Positions 25,126-35,760 of a stretch of DNA of 64,000 bases are shown in pieces; position 1 is the first letter of the stretch, and each line of letters opens with the position of its first letter. The stretch covers positions 47,877,071 to 47,941,070 of the forward strand of contig OZ024880.1 in assembly GCA_964017185.1 (NCBI GenBank), given 5' to 3'. This stretch comes from Rugalucina vietnamica (lineage: Eukaryota > Mollusca > Bivalvia > Lucinida > Lucinidae). Made by a program: the position numbers and the translations under genes. Below the pieces are notes generated by a model, which did no database searches, had not been told where the DNA came from, and saw only the letters and a list, made by a program, of their open reading frames with translations.

Positions 25126-25344
25126 TCTAATTGTGAGTTTCATGTTGCATGACTTTGTGGCCACCCGAATTTAATTTGGCTGTTCACTTAGCCCTCTGCA
25201 TTTTACTTTTTCTGTCCAAGCTAGCACTGTGACCACCTTACTTCAATAGCTGCTCACCCTGCTTTCCGTTATACATGTTACATGTTGGTACCTATATCAT
25301 ATATTTTCTTATCATGATTTAGCTTATTTCATGTTTATATCTGT

Positions 25345-25980
25345 GTATAAATGAACCACTGCAGAAGCAGAGGGCGAGGTTAGGATCCTGTAAAATCGGT
25401 TTAAGCCCGCCAGTAACTTTGTGTTACTGCTCGTTCCAAGGCGATACTTCTGTGGTGGTTCTTTTTGTTTTATGTCTTGGTGTTTAAATTTTTTTTTGTG
25501 CTGTTGGCCCCTTATGTATGTTTTCATATTTTTAATTAAGTTAAGGTAACTGAGTGGCCACCAATTGGGAAAATAGCTGCTCATTCGGCTTACGATATGT
25601 TTCAAGGTATAAGTGCCTGATTGTTAGTTTCGTTTTTTCCCTTCTCGGTTTTTGGAGTGGGAATCTCTTTCTGATTGCGCCTTTTCCTGATCTTTGCCTA
25701 CTTGTACCTTTCTGTGGTGGTTCTTTTTGTTTTATGTCTTGGTGTTTAAAAATTTTTGTGCTGTTGGCGCCTTATGTATGTTTTCATATTTTTAGTTAAG
25801 TTAAGGTATCAGAGTGACCACCTATTGGGAAAATAGCTGCTCATTCGGCTTACGATATGCTTCATGGTATAAGTACCTGATTGTTAGTTTGGTTTTTTCC
25901 CGTCTCGGTTTTTGGAGTGGGAATCTTTTTCTGATTGCACCTTTTCCTGATCTTTGCCTACTTGTACCTTTTTACAAAAC
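25345..25980 (+). repeat. R1 3' halves in tandem
   Basis: A copy from GAACCACTGCAGAAGCAGAG to CTTGTACCTT, joined directly to a second 3' half starting TCTGTGGTGGTTC (about 260-bp step). Confidence 0.75.
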
Positions 25981-26129
25981 ATGAAAAATGGGAAGATATT
26001 TTGGATGAGATATGATTCATGATGAATGTCAAAGATAATATATAGGGAAAAATAGGACATACATCAAACACAAATCTTCCCGGTAGGACTTGATCTTAAG
26101 AAAGGATTCGAAAAATGATAAAAAATAAG

Positions 26130-27480
26130 TATATGGGGGATTAAACCATCAACAGTGCAAAAACAAATCAAACTGAGCACTTTCGGCTTTCGCCTTCTTC
26201 CGAGTCAACTTGTATTTACAGGTAAAAACCGGAGATAAAAAATGAAAATAGGTAAAAAAATAAAATGAAAGAGAAACAATGCAAAAGTACACAAAAATCA
26301 ACTACAAAAAATACGTCAAAGTTGACACTATCGTATGTTCAGCAGTGGGTGTGAGTCTTACAATTAATCGATAAGCGCCCTTTGAAAGGGGCCAGTATCT
26401 GTCAATGTGTATTTACAGGTAAAAACTGGAAAAATGAAAATAGGTATATAAATAAAATGAAACAATAACAATGCAAAAATACACAAAAATCACATAAAAT
26501 ATGTCAAAGCTGACACCACCGTATGTTCAGCAGTGGGTGTTCGACTTAAAATTAGTGGAAAAGCGCTCTTTGAAAGGACCCAGTATCTGTTTGAAAATGG
26601 CAGAATGAACCGCGCGTCACGTTGTAAAAGTCATTTTGTAGCGGTATGTTTATTTTCCTCGGCACTTGTGTATTAACTATGTAAGCGTAACATAGGAAAT
26701 CAGGGCTCGGTGCAATCAAGGAAAAACAAGGTAATGAGCGCAAACGAGTCGCAGACAGAGTAAACAGCGGACTTTACATGAATGCAAATCTCCCCAGAAC
26801 CGCACATGGACGGTGCTGGGAAGGAGAAAACGGCCATCCTCGAATGTGAAACTGCAACTTGACGAGGGAGCCAAGGAAAATTGGTACTCTGGGGGAACCA
26901 AGGAAAACTGGCAAACTGGGGGAGCCCAGGAAAACTGGTAAACTGAGAGAACCCAGGAAAACAGGTTTGATGAAGGAACCACTGCTGTGAAACGAGAACA
27001 GATGACGGTCTGCATGCCATTGGAGTAAATGTGAAATTACAACTTGTCGGGGGAAGCCAGGAGAACTGGTAAATTGGGGGAACCCATTAAAACTGGGGGA
27101 ACCCAGGAAAACTGGTTAGATGACGGAAATACTGCTGTAAAACGAGAACTGCATGTCATTGAAATATGTGCGAAACTGCAACTTGTCGGGGGTACCCAGG
27201 AGAACTGGTGAACTTGGGGAACCCAGGAAAACTGGTAAACTGGGAAAACCCAGGACAACTGGTTAGATGAAAGGAAACAGTGCTACAAAAAGTGAACACA
27301 CGGTCTGCATGACATTGGAACGTGTGTGCAATTCGAGTTTGTCTGGGAAACGAACGGGGGGAACTGGTAAACTTGGGGAACCCAGGAAAAGTGGTAAAAT
27401 GAATGAAACCATGATGGGTGGTCAACGGAAGAGATTTGGGACTATGATGGGTGGTCAACGGAAGAGATTTGGGACTAATC
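26130..27480 (-). repeat. Left inverted flank of the Penelope-like element
   Basis: Reverse-complement counterpart of 29110-30245. It contains the hammerhead-like motif at 26181-26202, a ~185-bp tandem duplication (26213-26400, 26402-26592), AAATGGCAGAATGAACCGCG, TTTTGTAGCGGTATGTTTAT, and an array (26835-27440) of AACCCAGGAAAACTGGT phrases in ~145-bp units. A 33-bp unit ending in GAGATTTGGGACT is perfectly duplicated at 27411-27476. Penelope-like elements are known to carry such terminal repeats in direct or inverted orientation. Confidence 0.7.
26181..26202 (-). ncRNA. Hammerhead-like core, altered
   Basis: Minus-strand copy in the left flank. The conserved CTGAAGA reads CGGAAGA, which replaces an invariant U of the core, so activity is unlikely. 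Confidence 0.35.
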
Positions 27481-29112
27481 TCCTTTGTTAATGCCGCTCG
27501 GATTCAGTGTGTTAAGACGGCGTATCCAGTAGCTCTCACGTTGTTTTCTGGTCTTGTCCGTCCAACCCGACTTGCGGTCCAAACAACAAACAGATGCATG
27601 GTTCATTAAGTCATGTCCTGACAAACAGAAATGCTCCACAACTGGAGATTTTTCTAACCTCCTGTGTCTCCAGTCATCTCTGTGACCATTCATCCTCAAG
27701 CTGAGTTGGCACTTGGTTTCCCCAGCATACTGTTTTCCACATTTTCCACACGATATCAGATACTAGTAAACCACGTTCTTTGTTCTGCAGTCAGTATTGC
27801 CCTTCAGTCTTACTCTTGCCCCATTTGACGACGTGGCTATATGGGACGGGGTTATCATGTTGCAGGTTCGACATCTTGGTCTGCTACAGGGCTTGCATTC
27901 GTCATGAGGCTCATTATCCGTGGGATCTAGCTTCAGTCTAGTCCCCAAAAGAAGATCTCTGAGGCTTTTTGGCCTTCCGAAAGCCATAATTGGCTTTTGT
28001 GGAAAGACTAAGTTCAGATGGTCTGAAGATTTGATGATGGGCCAATGCTTGACAACGATATTCCTGACCTTAGGTGGGTCTGTGTGATAAGTTATGACGA
28101 ATGTCAACGTAGCTTTGTCTGCTGTAGGTTTAGGCCTGTAGGATGACAGACTTAGTCTGTCCATTTGTCTAACCCTTCCAAGACTGTAAGGGATGGTCTT
28201 ACTGCAATGGGGTGGAAGGCAGCTTGATCACAGGAGATACTGGTGTGAGTCTGTGGGCTTAGTAGAGAGGTCCACGACAACTCTGTCTCCTTGGTGAGAC
28301 GTGGTGTCTGGAAAGACATGTTTGTCGTTGGATATCTCTGCAGTAAATTTAATTGTTTTGTGGAAGTTGTTTGCACCAGTGAGGAATTCCAGCGTATCTC
28401 TGCCATGTGTCAACTTCATGTCGATATCATCTATGAACTTGAGCCACGAAAATGGCTTCAAGCTCACTGACTGAAGGGAGCTGTTTCTTTAGCCTACCCA
28501 TAAAAATGTTGGCGTATGGTGGTGCCATTTTCGTTCCCATGGCCGCCCCTTGAAATTCTAGGTAATGTTAACCACTAAATTCAAAGTTCTCGCATTTGAG
28601 GACCAGGGCAAGAAGTCTTATCAGAATATGCATGGGCGGATCTTTGACTGTCCGCTTTTCCCAAACCTTGATGTGGCATGTTTATATAGAGGGATGCGAC
28701 ATCCATTGACACAAGCAGTCTTTCGGGAGGAAGTGGGCCCATCTTGCTTTCTCTGGAAGTTTGTTGTATCTTGCAAGTTGGATGGTAAGTCTTGTACATG
28801 GGGTTTAAGATGCAAATCGACAAATTCTGATATCTTCTCTGTGGGGTGTCCATTGGCAGACACTATGGGACGGCCAGGGTTTCCAGCTTTGTGAATTTTT
28901 GGTAGGAGATAAAATCGTCCTGATTTTGGTTCATATACAGTTAGATAGATGGCATTATTTTCGCTACTGTGGTTATCCGCTCTCAATTCACAAATTGCAG
29001 CAGAAACTTTCTGTGCAAATTCCATTGTGGGGTCGTGATCCAGGACCCTATAAAAGGTGGAATCATTCAGTTGCCTTTCGGCTTCTGAGACAAAGTGATC
29101 CCTGTCCATGAC
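27475..29112 (-). mobile_element. Penelope-like element body (RT + GIY-YIG), broken
   Basis: Minus-strand frames give, in order from 29109 down: RT with VVVMDRDHFVSEAERQLND-like start at the left edge (homologous to the copy at 23223), LPKIHKAGNPGRPIVSANG, the catalytic-type [12 protein letters not shown], the STKPTDSHQYL motif, a linker with ECKPCSRPRCRTC, and a GIY-YIG-like end (SLRMNGHRDDWRHRRLE, then VVEHFCLSGHD). RT fused to GIY-YIG endonuclease is diagnostic of Penelope-like retroelements; the CxxC-type linker recalls the Neptune group. The copy is broken in several places and lacks its N-terminal part. It is flanked on both sides by inverted repeats (26130-27480 and 29110-30245). Confidence 0.85.
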
Positions 29113-30245
29113 AACTGTTCTCGTTTTACAGCAGTGTTTCCTTGATCAAACCAGCTTTCCTGGGTTCCCCCAGTTTGCCAATTTTCCTGGGTTCCCCCAG
29201 ATTACCAGTTTTCCTGGGCTCCCTCGACAAGTTGCAGTTTCACACACACTTCAATACCAAGCAGGCCGGCACCTACTCTCGTTTTGCAGCAGAGTTTTCT
29301 TCACCCAACCAGTTATCCTGGGATCCCCAGTTTTCCTGGGCTCCCTCGACAAGTTGCAGTTTCACACACACTTCAATACCAAGCAGGCCGGCACCTACTC
29401 TCGTTTTGCAGCAGAGTTTCCTTCACCCAACCAGCTATCCTGGGATCCCCAGTTTTCCTGGGTTCCCCCAATGGACCAGTTATCCTGGGTTCCCCCGACA
29501 AGTTAAAATTTCACTTACATTCCAATGACATGCACCGTCATTTGTTCTCATTCTGTAGCAGTGTATCAACCTTTTTGCCCACCGACCACAATTTGTCTCG
29601 TCTTCCTGCAAAAGATATGGTTTTCGCATTCCCCAACCCCCTTTTTTCTATTTTTGCTTGTAGCGGTGTGTTTGCCACCTTTTCTAACCACAGAAATTAC
29701 CATTTTCCTTTATTTCGAAATTCGAGGATGGCCGTTTTCGCCGTCTCTCCTTCCAAGCACCGTGCGCTTCTGGGGAGATTTGCATTCATATGAAGTCCGC
29801 TGTTTACTCTGTCTGCGACTCGTTTGTGCTCATTACCTTGTATTTGCCTTGATTACTCTGGGCCCTGGTTCTCCCATGTTTAGCTTACATAGCTTATGCA
29901 CAAGTTTGAGAAAAATAAACACACCGCTACAAACTGACTTTATACAAAGTGACGCGCTGTTCATTCCGCCATTTTCAAACAGATACTGGGCCTTTTCAAA
30001 GGGACTAATTTTAAGTCGTATACCCACTGCTGAACATATCGTGGTGTAAACTTTGACACATTTTATGTGATTTTTGTGTATTTTTTGCATTGTTTTTGTT
30101 TCATTTTATTTACATACCTATTTTCATTTTTTACAGTTTTTACCTGTAAATACACATTGACTCTGAAGAAGGCGAAAGCCGAAAGCGCTCAGTTTGATTG
30201 GTTCTTGCACTGTTGATGGTTTAATCTCCCTATATACTTATTTTA
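29110..30245 (+). repeat. Right inverted flank of the Penelope-like element
   Basis: Mirrors the left flank: CCTGGGTTCCCCCAG array (29150-29500), GAAGTCCGCTGTTTACTCTG, ATAAACACACCGCTACAAAC, GGGCCTTTTCAAAGGG, then the hammerhead-like motif at 30163-30184. Within the array a unit of about 120 bp (CTCGTTTTGCAGCAGAGTT to GGCCGGCACCTACT) is present twice almost perfectly from 29278. Proline-rich frames here (LPVFLGSP) come from the repeat. Confidence 0.7.
30163..30184 (+). ncRNA. Hammerhead-like ribozyme core
   Basis: CTGAAGA, then a GGC-GAAA-GCC stem-loop, then GAAA: the order of the hammerhead core CUGANGA, stem II, GAAA. One extra A precedes stem II. The cleavage strand and stem III are not clear by eye. 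Hammerhead motifs are known in the terminal repeats of Penelope-like elements. The same core occurs at 31169-31190 (plus) and 26181-26202 (minus, with CGGAAGA). Confidence 0.45.
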
Positions 30246-30282
30246 ATCATTGTTCGAATCATTTCTTATTAAAGATGTACTC

Positions 30283-30368
30283 AATTGGCAAAGGTAGGTT
30301 TCGAACCCGCAGACTACAGCTTCTGCGCCTAGCTATACACCCCTCTACCGACTGCGCTACTACGCTCC
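30283..30368 (-). repeat. tRNA-like SINE head
   Basis: Minus strand: AGCGTAGTAGCGCAGTCGGT (A-box type), then GCGGGTTCGAAACC (B box). The gap between the boxes is longer than in a tRNA, so a SINE head or tRNA pseudogene rather than a tRNA gene. Confidence 0.55.
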
Positions 30369-30562
30369 TTACTAAAAGGAGTTATCATGGCTCAGATTAA
30401 GATGCAATTTCCCTGCATAACCCGTCTGATAGGTTACTTGGTTTCGTTGTGCAAGCACACTCGTCTATATACATGAAATAACTGGATCCTGTGGATGCCG
30501 AAGGTTGGAAATAATATTTTCATATCAAATATATAGAAACTACAACAGCTATTAGTTTTCCC

Positions 30563-30806
30563 AAGGCGATACTTCTGTGGTGGTTCTTTTTGTTTTATTT
30601 CAAGGTGTTTAAAATTATTGTTCAGTTAAGTTAAGGTAACTGAGTGGCCACCTATTGGGAAAATAGCTATTCATTCGGCTTACGATATGTTTTCATGATA
30701 TAAGTACCTGATTGTTAATTTAGTTTTTTTTTCCCATCTCGGTTTTTGTAGTGGTAATCTTTTTCTGATTGCGCCTTTTCCTGATCTGTGCCTACTTGTA
30801 CCTTTC
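30563..30806 (+). repeat. R1 3' half
   Basis: AAGGCGATACTTCTGTGGTG to GCCTACTTGTACC, next to the solo Penelope flank. Confidence 0.7.
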
Positions 30807-30814
30807 TGTTTGAC

Positions 30815-31260
30815 TCTCTTTTGTGCCTTTTCTCTGCTTGCCCCCAGCCATGGATCCCCAATGTATAGCCTACATAGCTTAAAGACAATTACCGAGAAAA
30901 ATAAACACACCGCTACAAATTGACTTTATGTAAAGTGATGCGCAATTTATTCCGCCATTTTCATTCAGATACTGGGCCCTTTCAAGGGGCGTTTATGAAT
31001 TAATTTCAAGTCGTATACACACTGCCGAACATACAATGGTGTCAACTTTGACCGATTCTATTTGATTTTTGTGTATTTTTGCATTGTTTTTGTTATATTT
31101 TAATTATCTACTTATTCTAATTTTTTTCTTTCATTTTTTCCAGTTTTACCTGTAAATGCATATCGACTCTGAAGAAGGCGAAAGCCGAAAGCACGCTCAG
31201 TTTGATTTATTCTTGCACTGTTAATGGTTTAATCCCCCTGGTTTTCGCGTCTTGCTTGTA
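30815..31260 (+). repeat. Solo flank copy of the Penelope-like family
   Basis: Third copy of the flank outer half, directly after an R1 copy: TAGCCTACATAGCTTA, AATAAACACACCGCTAC, TGGGCCCTTTCAAGGG, then the hammerhead-like motif at 31169-31190 and GTTAATGGTTTAATCCCCC. No ORF attached. Confidence 0.65.
31169..31190 (+). ncRNA. Hammerhead-like ribozyme core
   Basis: Second plus-strand copy, same core and stem as at 30163, with GCACGCTCAG after GAAA instead of GCGCTCAG. Confidence 0.4.
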
Positions 31261-31269
31261 GCGGTATGT

Positions 31270-31810
31270 TCGTCACCTTTTTCAAACCTCCTAAATGCCA
31301 TTTTCATCTAAATACATCAAATTTTAAAAATCATGTGTTCGCCAGTTGAGCACTGTGACAATTTTATCTATATTTCTTTATTTCAAACATCGAGGATGGA
31401 CGTTTTTCCCGTCTCTCCTTCCCAGTCCATGAGCGGTTCTGGGATGATTTGCATTTTTGTAAAGTATACATGTGTGATAAGTGTGTGATATCTACAACTG
31501 CCTATCATAGGCAGTCAAAGATTAGAAGAGAAAAAGAGCAATCTGAAAATTCTACATACTACTCAAAATATGGTTAAAACTTATATAAATACAGAAAAAT
31601 AGCACACCGCTACAAATTAGAAACATGTAACTACACTGAAAATGGCTAAGACATTTTGAAAATTAAAAAAAGAATGGAAAATTTAAACAAAAATGGAAAA
31701 TTTAACAAAAGTACAACAAAAATATTATTCTTTGAGGCTAATACCTCTAGGATAGGTTTGTCATAACATTAGATCCGTAAAAGTTGAGGAACTAAAAAAC
31801 TTTATGACGT
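31270..31810. other. Penelope-flank debris
   Basis: CTTGTAGCGGTATGTTCG at 31254 and TAGCACACCGCTACAAATTA at 31590 belong to the flank family. The rest is AT-rich without a gene. Confidence 0.45.
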
Positions 31811-33437
31811 AAAATCGTGTACAGTCGAGTCCCCTAACATTGCGCGGCCCGCAACATTGCGCACTTGGAATGCCAACCAGATTTCAAACAATATTGGACT
31901 GCCAGTGTTATTTTCTCATTTGTTACATCAACATGAGTGTACAAGATTAATTTGAAGACAAAAATGATTTTCCTTCTGTTCTGATTGAACAATTTAGCAC
32001 CATCATGTGATTTTCTTTAATTTTGAAATACTGTGTGGTGACATTTTTGTGCCATCAAAGACAGCGTGATTTTTTTCTTTATCTTCTTGTTTGTAATTTG
32101 TCACATGACATTCATATACGTGGCTTGTCCCAAAAGTCCCGTTACACATGCGTTTTATTCTGAACGCATAACAGGAACCAACCAAAATTACTCATACAGA
32201 ATAATTGGCCATATTGGAACTTATTTTACTACATTATACTCACTTCAGTGACCTCACTGCTACAGTTACCTTGGTAACCATGAATAGGCATGACCGGAGC
32301 AGGTCAAACTATGCAGAATGTTTTCGGAACTTCTGTTTTTTGCAATCTGCTAAATTAACATTGGTATAATGTGATCATTTAGAAAATATACCAGCCTATC
32401 TACCATTCTATGAGCACCATTTAGTGATAATGTTATGAAATTTGGGAACGATTCGACAGTTTGGGAGACAAATAAAGAAGCTTACCTATTAAAATTCAAC
32501 GACAAAATTACGACGTCAGCGAAAACATGCGGAGCAAAAATACAGGGTCGTTATATTCAAATGTCGTAAAAGTATTCTTTAATGGAAACCAAGCAATTGT
32601 TTAGCTTCATATTAGTTGGGGACTTCAATACTATTACACAACACCTATTTTTAAAAAGATATGTCAGCTAACAGAAATATTACTTGACCTAATGATACAT
32701 GGGAAATAGTTAACAGTGGATAGCATTCAGTTAATTATTCTTAGTTTGTATGACTGATCTTTAAAGTATTATTTTGACGATTTGCTTATAAACATTTTAC
32801 TTTGATTTCCAAATATAAACTACAGCATCATTTAGCTTAATATAAATCTGATTTTAAAATAGATTTCTTGTTTGTTGTGTCATAATCCAAATAGCCAAAT
32901 ATTAAGAAAATATTAAGAAAAAAATCATAATTAACGGCAACGCATTAGACCTGCTCCGGTGCTGTAGAGGTACAAGGGTTCAAACCGCCACTGAATTTTA
33001 ACAAATACACGTAGAAGTACGAGAATTTACACCGAAAGCCCTAACATATAGTAGTTGGTGACCATAAGTGCTGTAAGCTCTGACGTGCTATTATTGTGGC
33101 AAAACAGTGAGTGTAATGGAACTTTTGGGACGACCCTCGTATGTTGACAGAAATGCAACCGCTGTGAATAAATTGTAGGTTGCAATAAAACATACATTTG
33201 ATTTGGAAGTGCGCAATATTAGGGGACAAATTGCCTCTATTTTTTCCAGGGGGTTCATATGTTTCAGCCACGATATTTCTATAGTCGATGGAAATTGCTT
33301 ATATTTTATGTTGTGATATTATAATTATTGAATCACTAAAAAGTCTCATGGTAAGTCTTGTTAGTCAGCATTTATGTTTCACGTCAGATTAGGCATGAAA
33401 TACCTTAGGTGCGCAATGTTACCGGACTACACCGTAA
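31811..33437. mobile_element. Pogo/Tc1-like non-autonomous element, ~1.63 kb
   Basis: Left end TA-CAGTCGAGTCCCCTAAC then ATTGCGC; right end, reversed, TA-CGGTGTAGTCCGGTAAC then ATTGCGC. Imperfect terminal inverted repeats with TA flanks. The subterminal phrase CCCTAACATTGCGCAC or its variants occurs again at about 31848 and, inverted, near 33209. No transposase frame remains. A mariner-type element is nested inside it. Confidence 0.6.
32117..33141. mobile_element. Nested mariner-type element, ~1.03 kb
   Basis: Ends are TACGTGGCTTGTCCCAAAAG on the left and, reversed, TACGAGGGTCGTCCCAAAAG on the right, continuing GTCCCGTTACAC / TTCCATTACAC. TACGAGGG-TGTCC-AAAAGT is the typical mariner terminus, with TA target sites. 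The interior has no recognisable transposase. Confidence 0.6.
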
Positions 33438-33865
33438 TTGAGACTATGATAGAGCAAATTGCGCGACCGTTCACCTGTAAGAATATAGGCCGTCTGAATC
33501 GTCACTTGTAAACACACCGCTACAAATCTAAGTTTTAAGAACCGCTTATATTAGTAAGATATAGATGAAGGCGGTGTCCGTATGTGCAAAGTGAAGGAGA
33601 AATGCCTATCAGGATATGGATAGACAATATGTACACACGTAAAAAGTCCAAAAGACTCACCAAAACGACCAAATACCAATATTTGGCTAACTTTGCATGC
33701 TGGCAGATTGCACTCTGCTGTGACTTCTACTATGACGTCATCAACGTCATGTAGTTATAGTGACGATGCTAGCCATTATAGTATACATTGCAGTGGTCTG
33801 TAATATAAATGTATTTATTTAGTACTCAGTATTCTAGTCAGTTATTAACAGCATGGCTAAAGCAC

Positions 33866-35613
33866 GGGGACCCAACTGGTAATCGTAATTATTGATGCGA
33901 CGTGGAATGTTAATGCATGCTATTATGAAGTTTCGTATGCGTCAGCGAGTTCGTTACAAATGCGACGCTCCACATCCTCTGTCCTTGGACGGTAAGTACC
34001 ACATGTTTTGCTCTCGTGAAAATAAACAAAGCCGAATTTTCAAAATCGGCGTCCACTATGATCTGCAAAAATCTTCTATGTTCCCACTTGAAGTCAATTG
34101 GAATACTTACGGCACTTGTGTTTTTCAGCTAATGGTTTATAAAGTTGACAGGTAGATACAAGATTGCCACGAAAACTCATTACATTCTTAAAGTCCTTTT
34201 GTTTTTTCTAATTCTTGACCGTAAACTAAGAAGTATAACACAGTCTTGTGGTGTCTTTATTGAAACATGTATCAAAATGGCTTTGTAAATGCACACTTAT
34301 TTACTGAGCGTGAAAAACAGTAAGATAAGCATCTTTCGTATGCATCGTAGATTTTGTTAAAATTTAATATGCGACACAGAAATGCATCGTGGAAGATTGA
34401 GACCGATGAATCAGTAAAATAAGATAGCAAATGTTACGATATGGAGACAGTGATGCATTTTCTTCAATCAATATTTTCTAGAAACATGTTAAAGGGGTCA
34501 ACCATGTTTTTATACTGTATTAATATTTGCAGAGGCTGGAGAAAGTTGTTTCAGCCTGAGGCCGAGGGTTCAAAGGGCTCCCGAAAGACTCTTCTAGTTG
34601 CAATAAAATAACCATAGTTGATCGCTGTTCTTGTACAACACACCATTCCCATGGAAAACTGATTGACAACCGCACCTAAAACTCGCACAGATCCCTTTAA
34701 TTCTTTTTTCTCCCCCACCCCTCCCCCACCCCCGCTTATCAAAATGCATGGAGCCACCGATATTAAATGATCAAATAATAGATCTACTTGGTTTAGCCTT
34801 AGTGGTCATTTAATGTTAGAAAACATATTACCTATGTCACTGATATGCCCGAAAATAATTTGCTGTTTCGAGGCAAGAAGTCACTCGAATGTTGACAAAG
34901 CTATATCAGAAAACCACTCTGTGACCTCATTCAAAATAAAAGTGGCACATGCTTTGAAGCTCGCTCAACGAAGTACATGAAGTACAAGGAAAAATACGCC
35001 ATGCAATATTGCGCTTGATAAAGGCGCAAGTTATGCTTCTGCATTGACGTAAATAACTTTTGTAAGAGCACAACAAAATGCTAATTCTTCCATGACTCAT
35101 TCTAGTAGTACGTATCTTCATCTTCGATGCATACAAAAGATACTTATCTTACTGTTTTTCACGCTCAGTAGATAAATGTGCATTTACAACGCCATTTTGA
35201 TACATATTTCAATAAAGACACCGATAGGACTGTGTTATACTTCTTAGTTTACGACCAAGAATTAGAAAAACAAAAGGACTTTAAGAATGTAATGTGTATT
35301 CGTGGCAATCTTGTATCTACCTGTCAACTTTATAAACCATTAGCTGAAAAACACAAGTGCCGTAAGTATTCCAGTTGACTTCAAGTGGGAATATAGAAGA
35401 ATTTTGAAGATCATAGTGGACGCCGATTTTGTAAACTGGACTTTGTTTATTTTCACGCGAGCAAAACATGTGGTACTTACCGTCTAAGGACAGAGGATGT
35501 GGAACGTCGCATTCGTAACGAACTCGCCGACGCATACGAAACTTCATAATGGCATGCATTAACATTCCACGTCGCATCAATAATCACGATTAACAGTTGG
35601 GTCCCCGTGTAAA
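33866..35613. repeat. Inverted duplication, 487-bp arms with 774-bp loop
   Basis: Arms 33866-34352 and 35127-35613 are close inverted copies of equal length. Both contain an 87-codon frame (33892-34155 plus, 35317-35580 minus) that differs at a handful of residues. In both arms a strong donor-like GGTAAGTACC and an acceptor-like GTGTTTTTCAG are preserved about 135 bp apart, followed by GACAGGTAGAT. The alternative reading is therefore an exon-intron-exon, with the upstream frame TQLVIVIIDATWNVNAC, then YEVSYASASS, leading to the donor. I cannot name a product. The loop (34353-35126) shows no gene. Confidence 0.75.
34712..34733 (-). other. G-quadruplex motif
   Basis: The minus strand reads four G runs of 4-5 separated by single bases (GGGGGTGGGGGAGGGGTG then GGGG). 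In the loop of the inverted duplication. Confidence 0.75.
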
Positions 35614-35615
35614 GG

Positions 35616-35760
35616 TATTTAAACGCCAGTTGAGATTGAAAGTAAGAGCCACCGTATTCAACAACCGTGTTGTTGATGTTTGGAACTCCCTGCCAGATAA
35701 CGAACGCATAGTTCAGAGATGTGTGATAATAAGGCTGTACAATTTTTCGCACGGCCAGGA
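35616..35760 (+). pseudogene. LINE reverse transcriptase C-terminal fragment
   Basis: The plus-strand frame reads VFKRQLRLKVRATVFNNRVV, then DVWNSLPDNERIVQ. The NRVVDVWNSLP motif is the classic C-terminal end of LINE-type (jockey/CR1/RTE group) reverse transcriptases. Only about 45 codons survive, starting exactly where the right arm of the inverted duplication ends. Confidence 0.7.

Noticed and set aside
25324-25605. Shared 60-90-residue frames (SSYFPNRWPLSYLNL) at four sites as a conserved small protein
   Set aside because: All are the same stretch of R1 DNA. Sequence similarity is explained by the repeat, and frames are broken or shifted between copies.
26700-27458. Pro-rich frames with FLGSP or FPGFPQ repeats as a structural protein
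   Set aside because: They track a minisatellite in the Penelope flank, appear in several frames and both flanks, and have no gene context.
30283-30368. Functional tRNA gene on the minus strand
   Set aside because: Box spacing is too long and the arms do not fold as a tRNA; more likely a SINE head.
33892-34155. 87-codon ORF called as a coding gene
   Set aside because: It spans strong splice signals that would remove most of it, and the start codon has no support. Kept as a structural finding instead.
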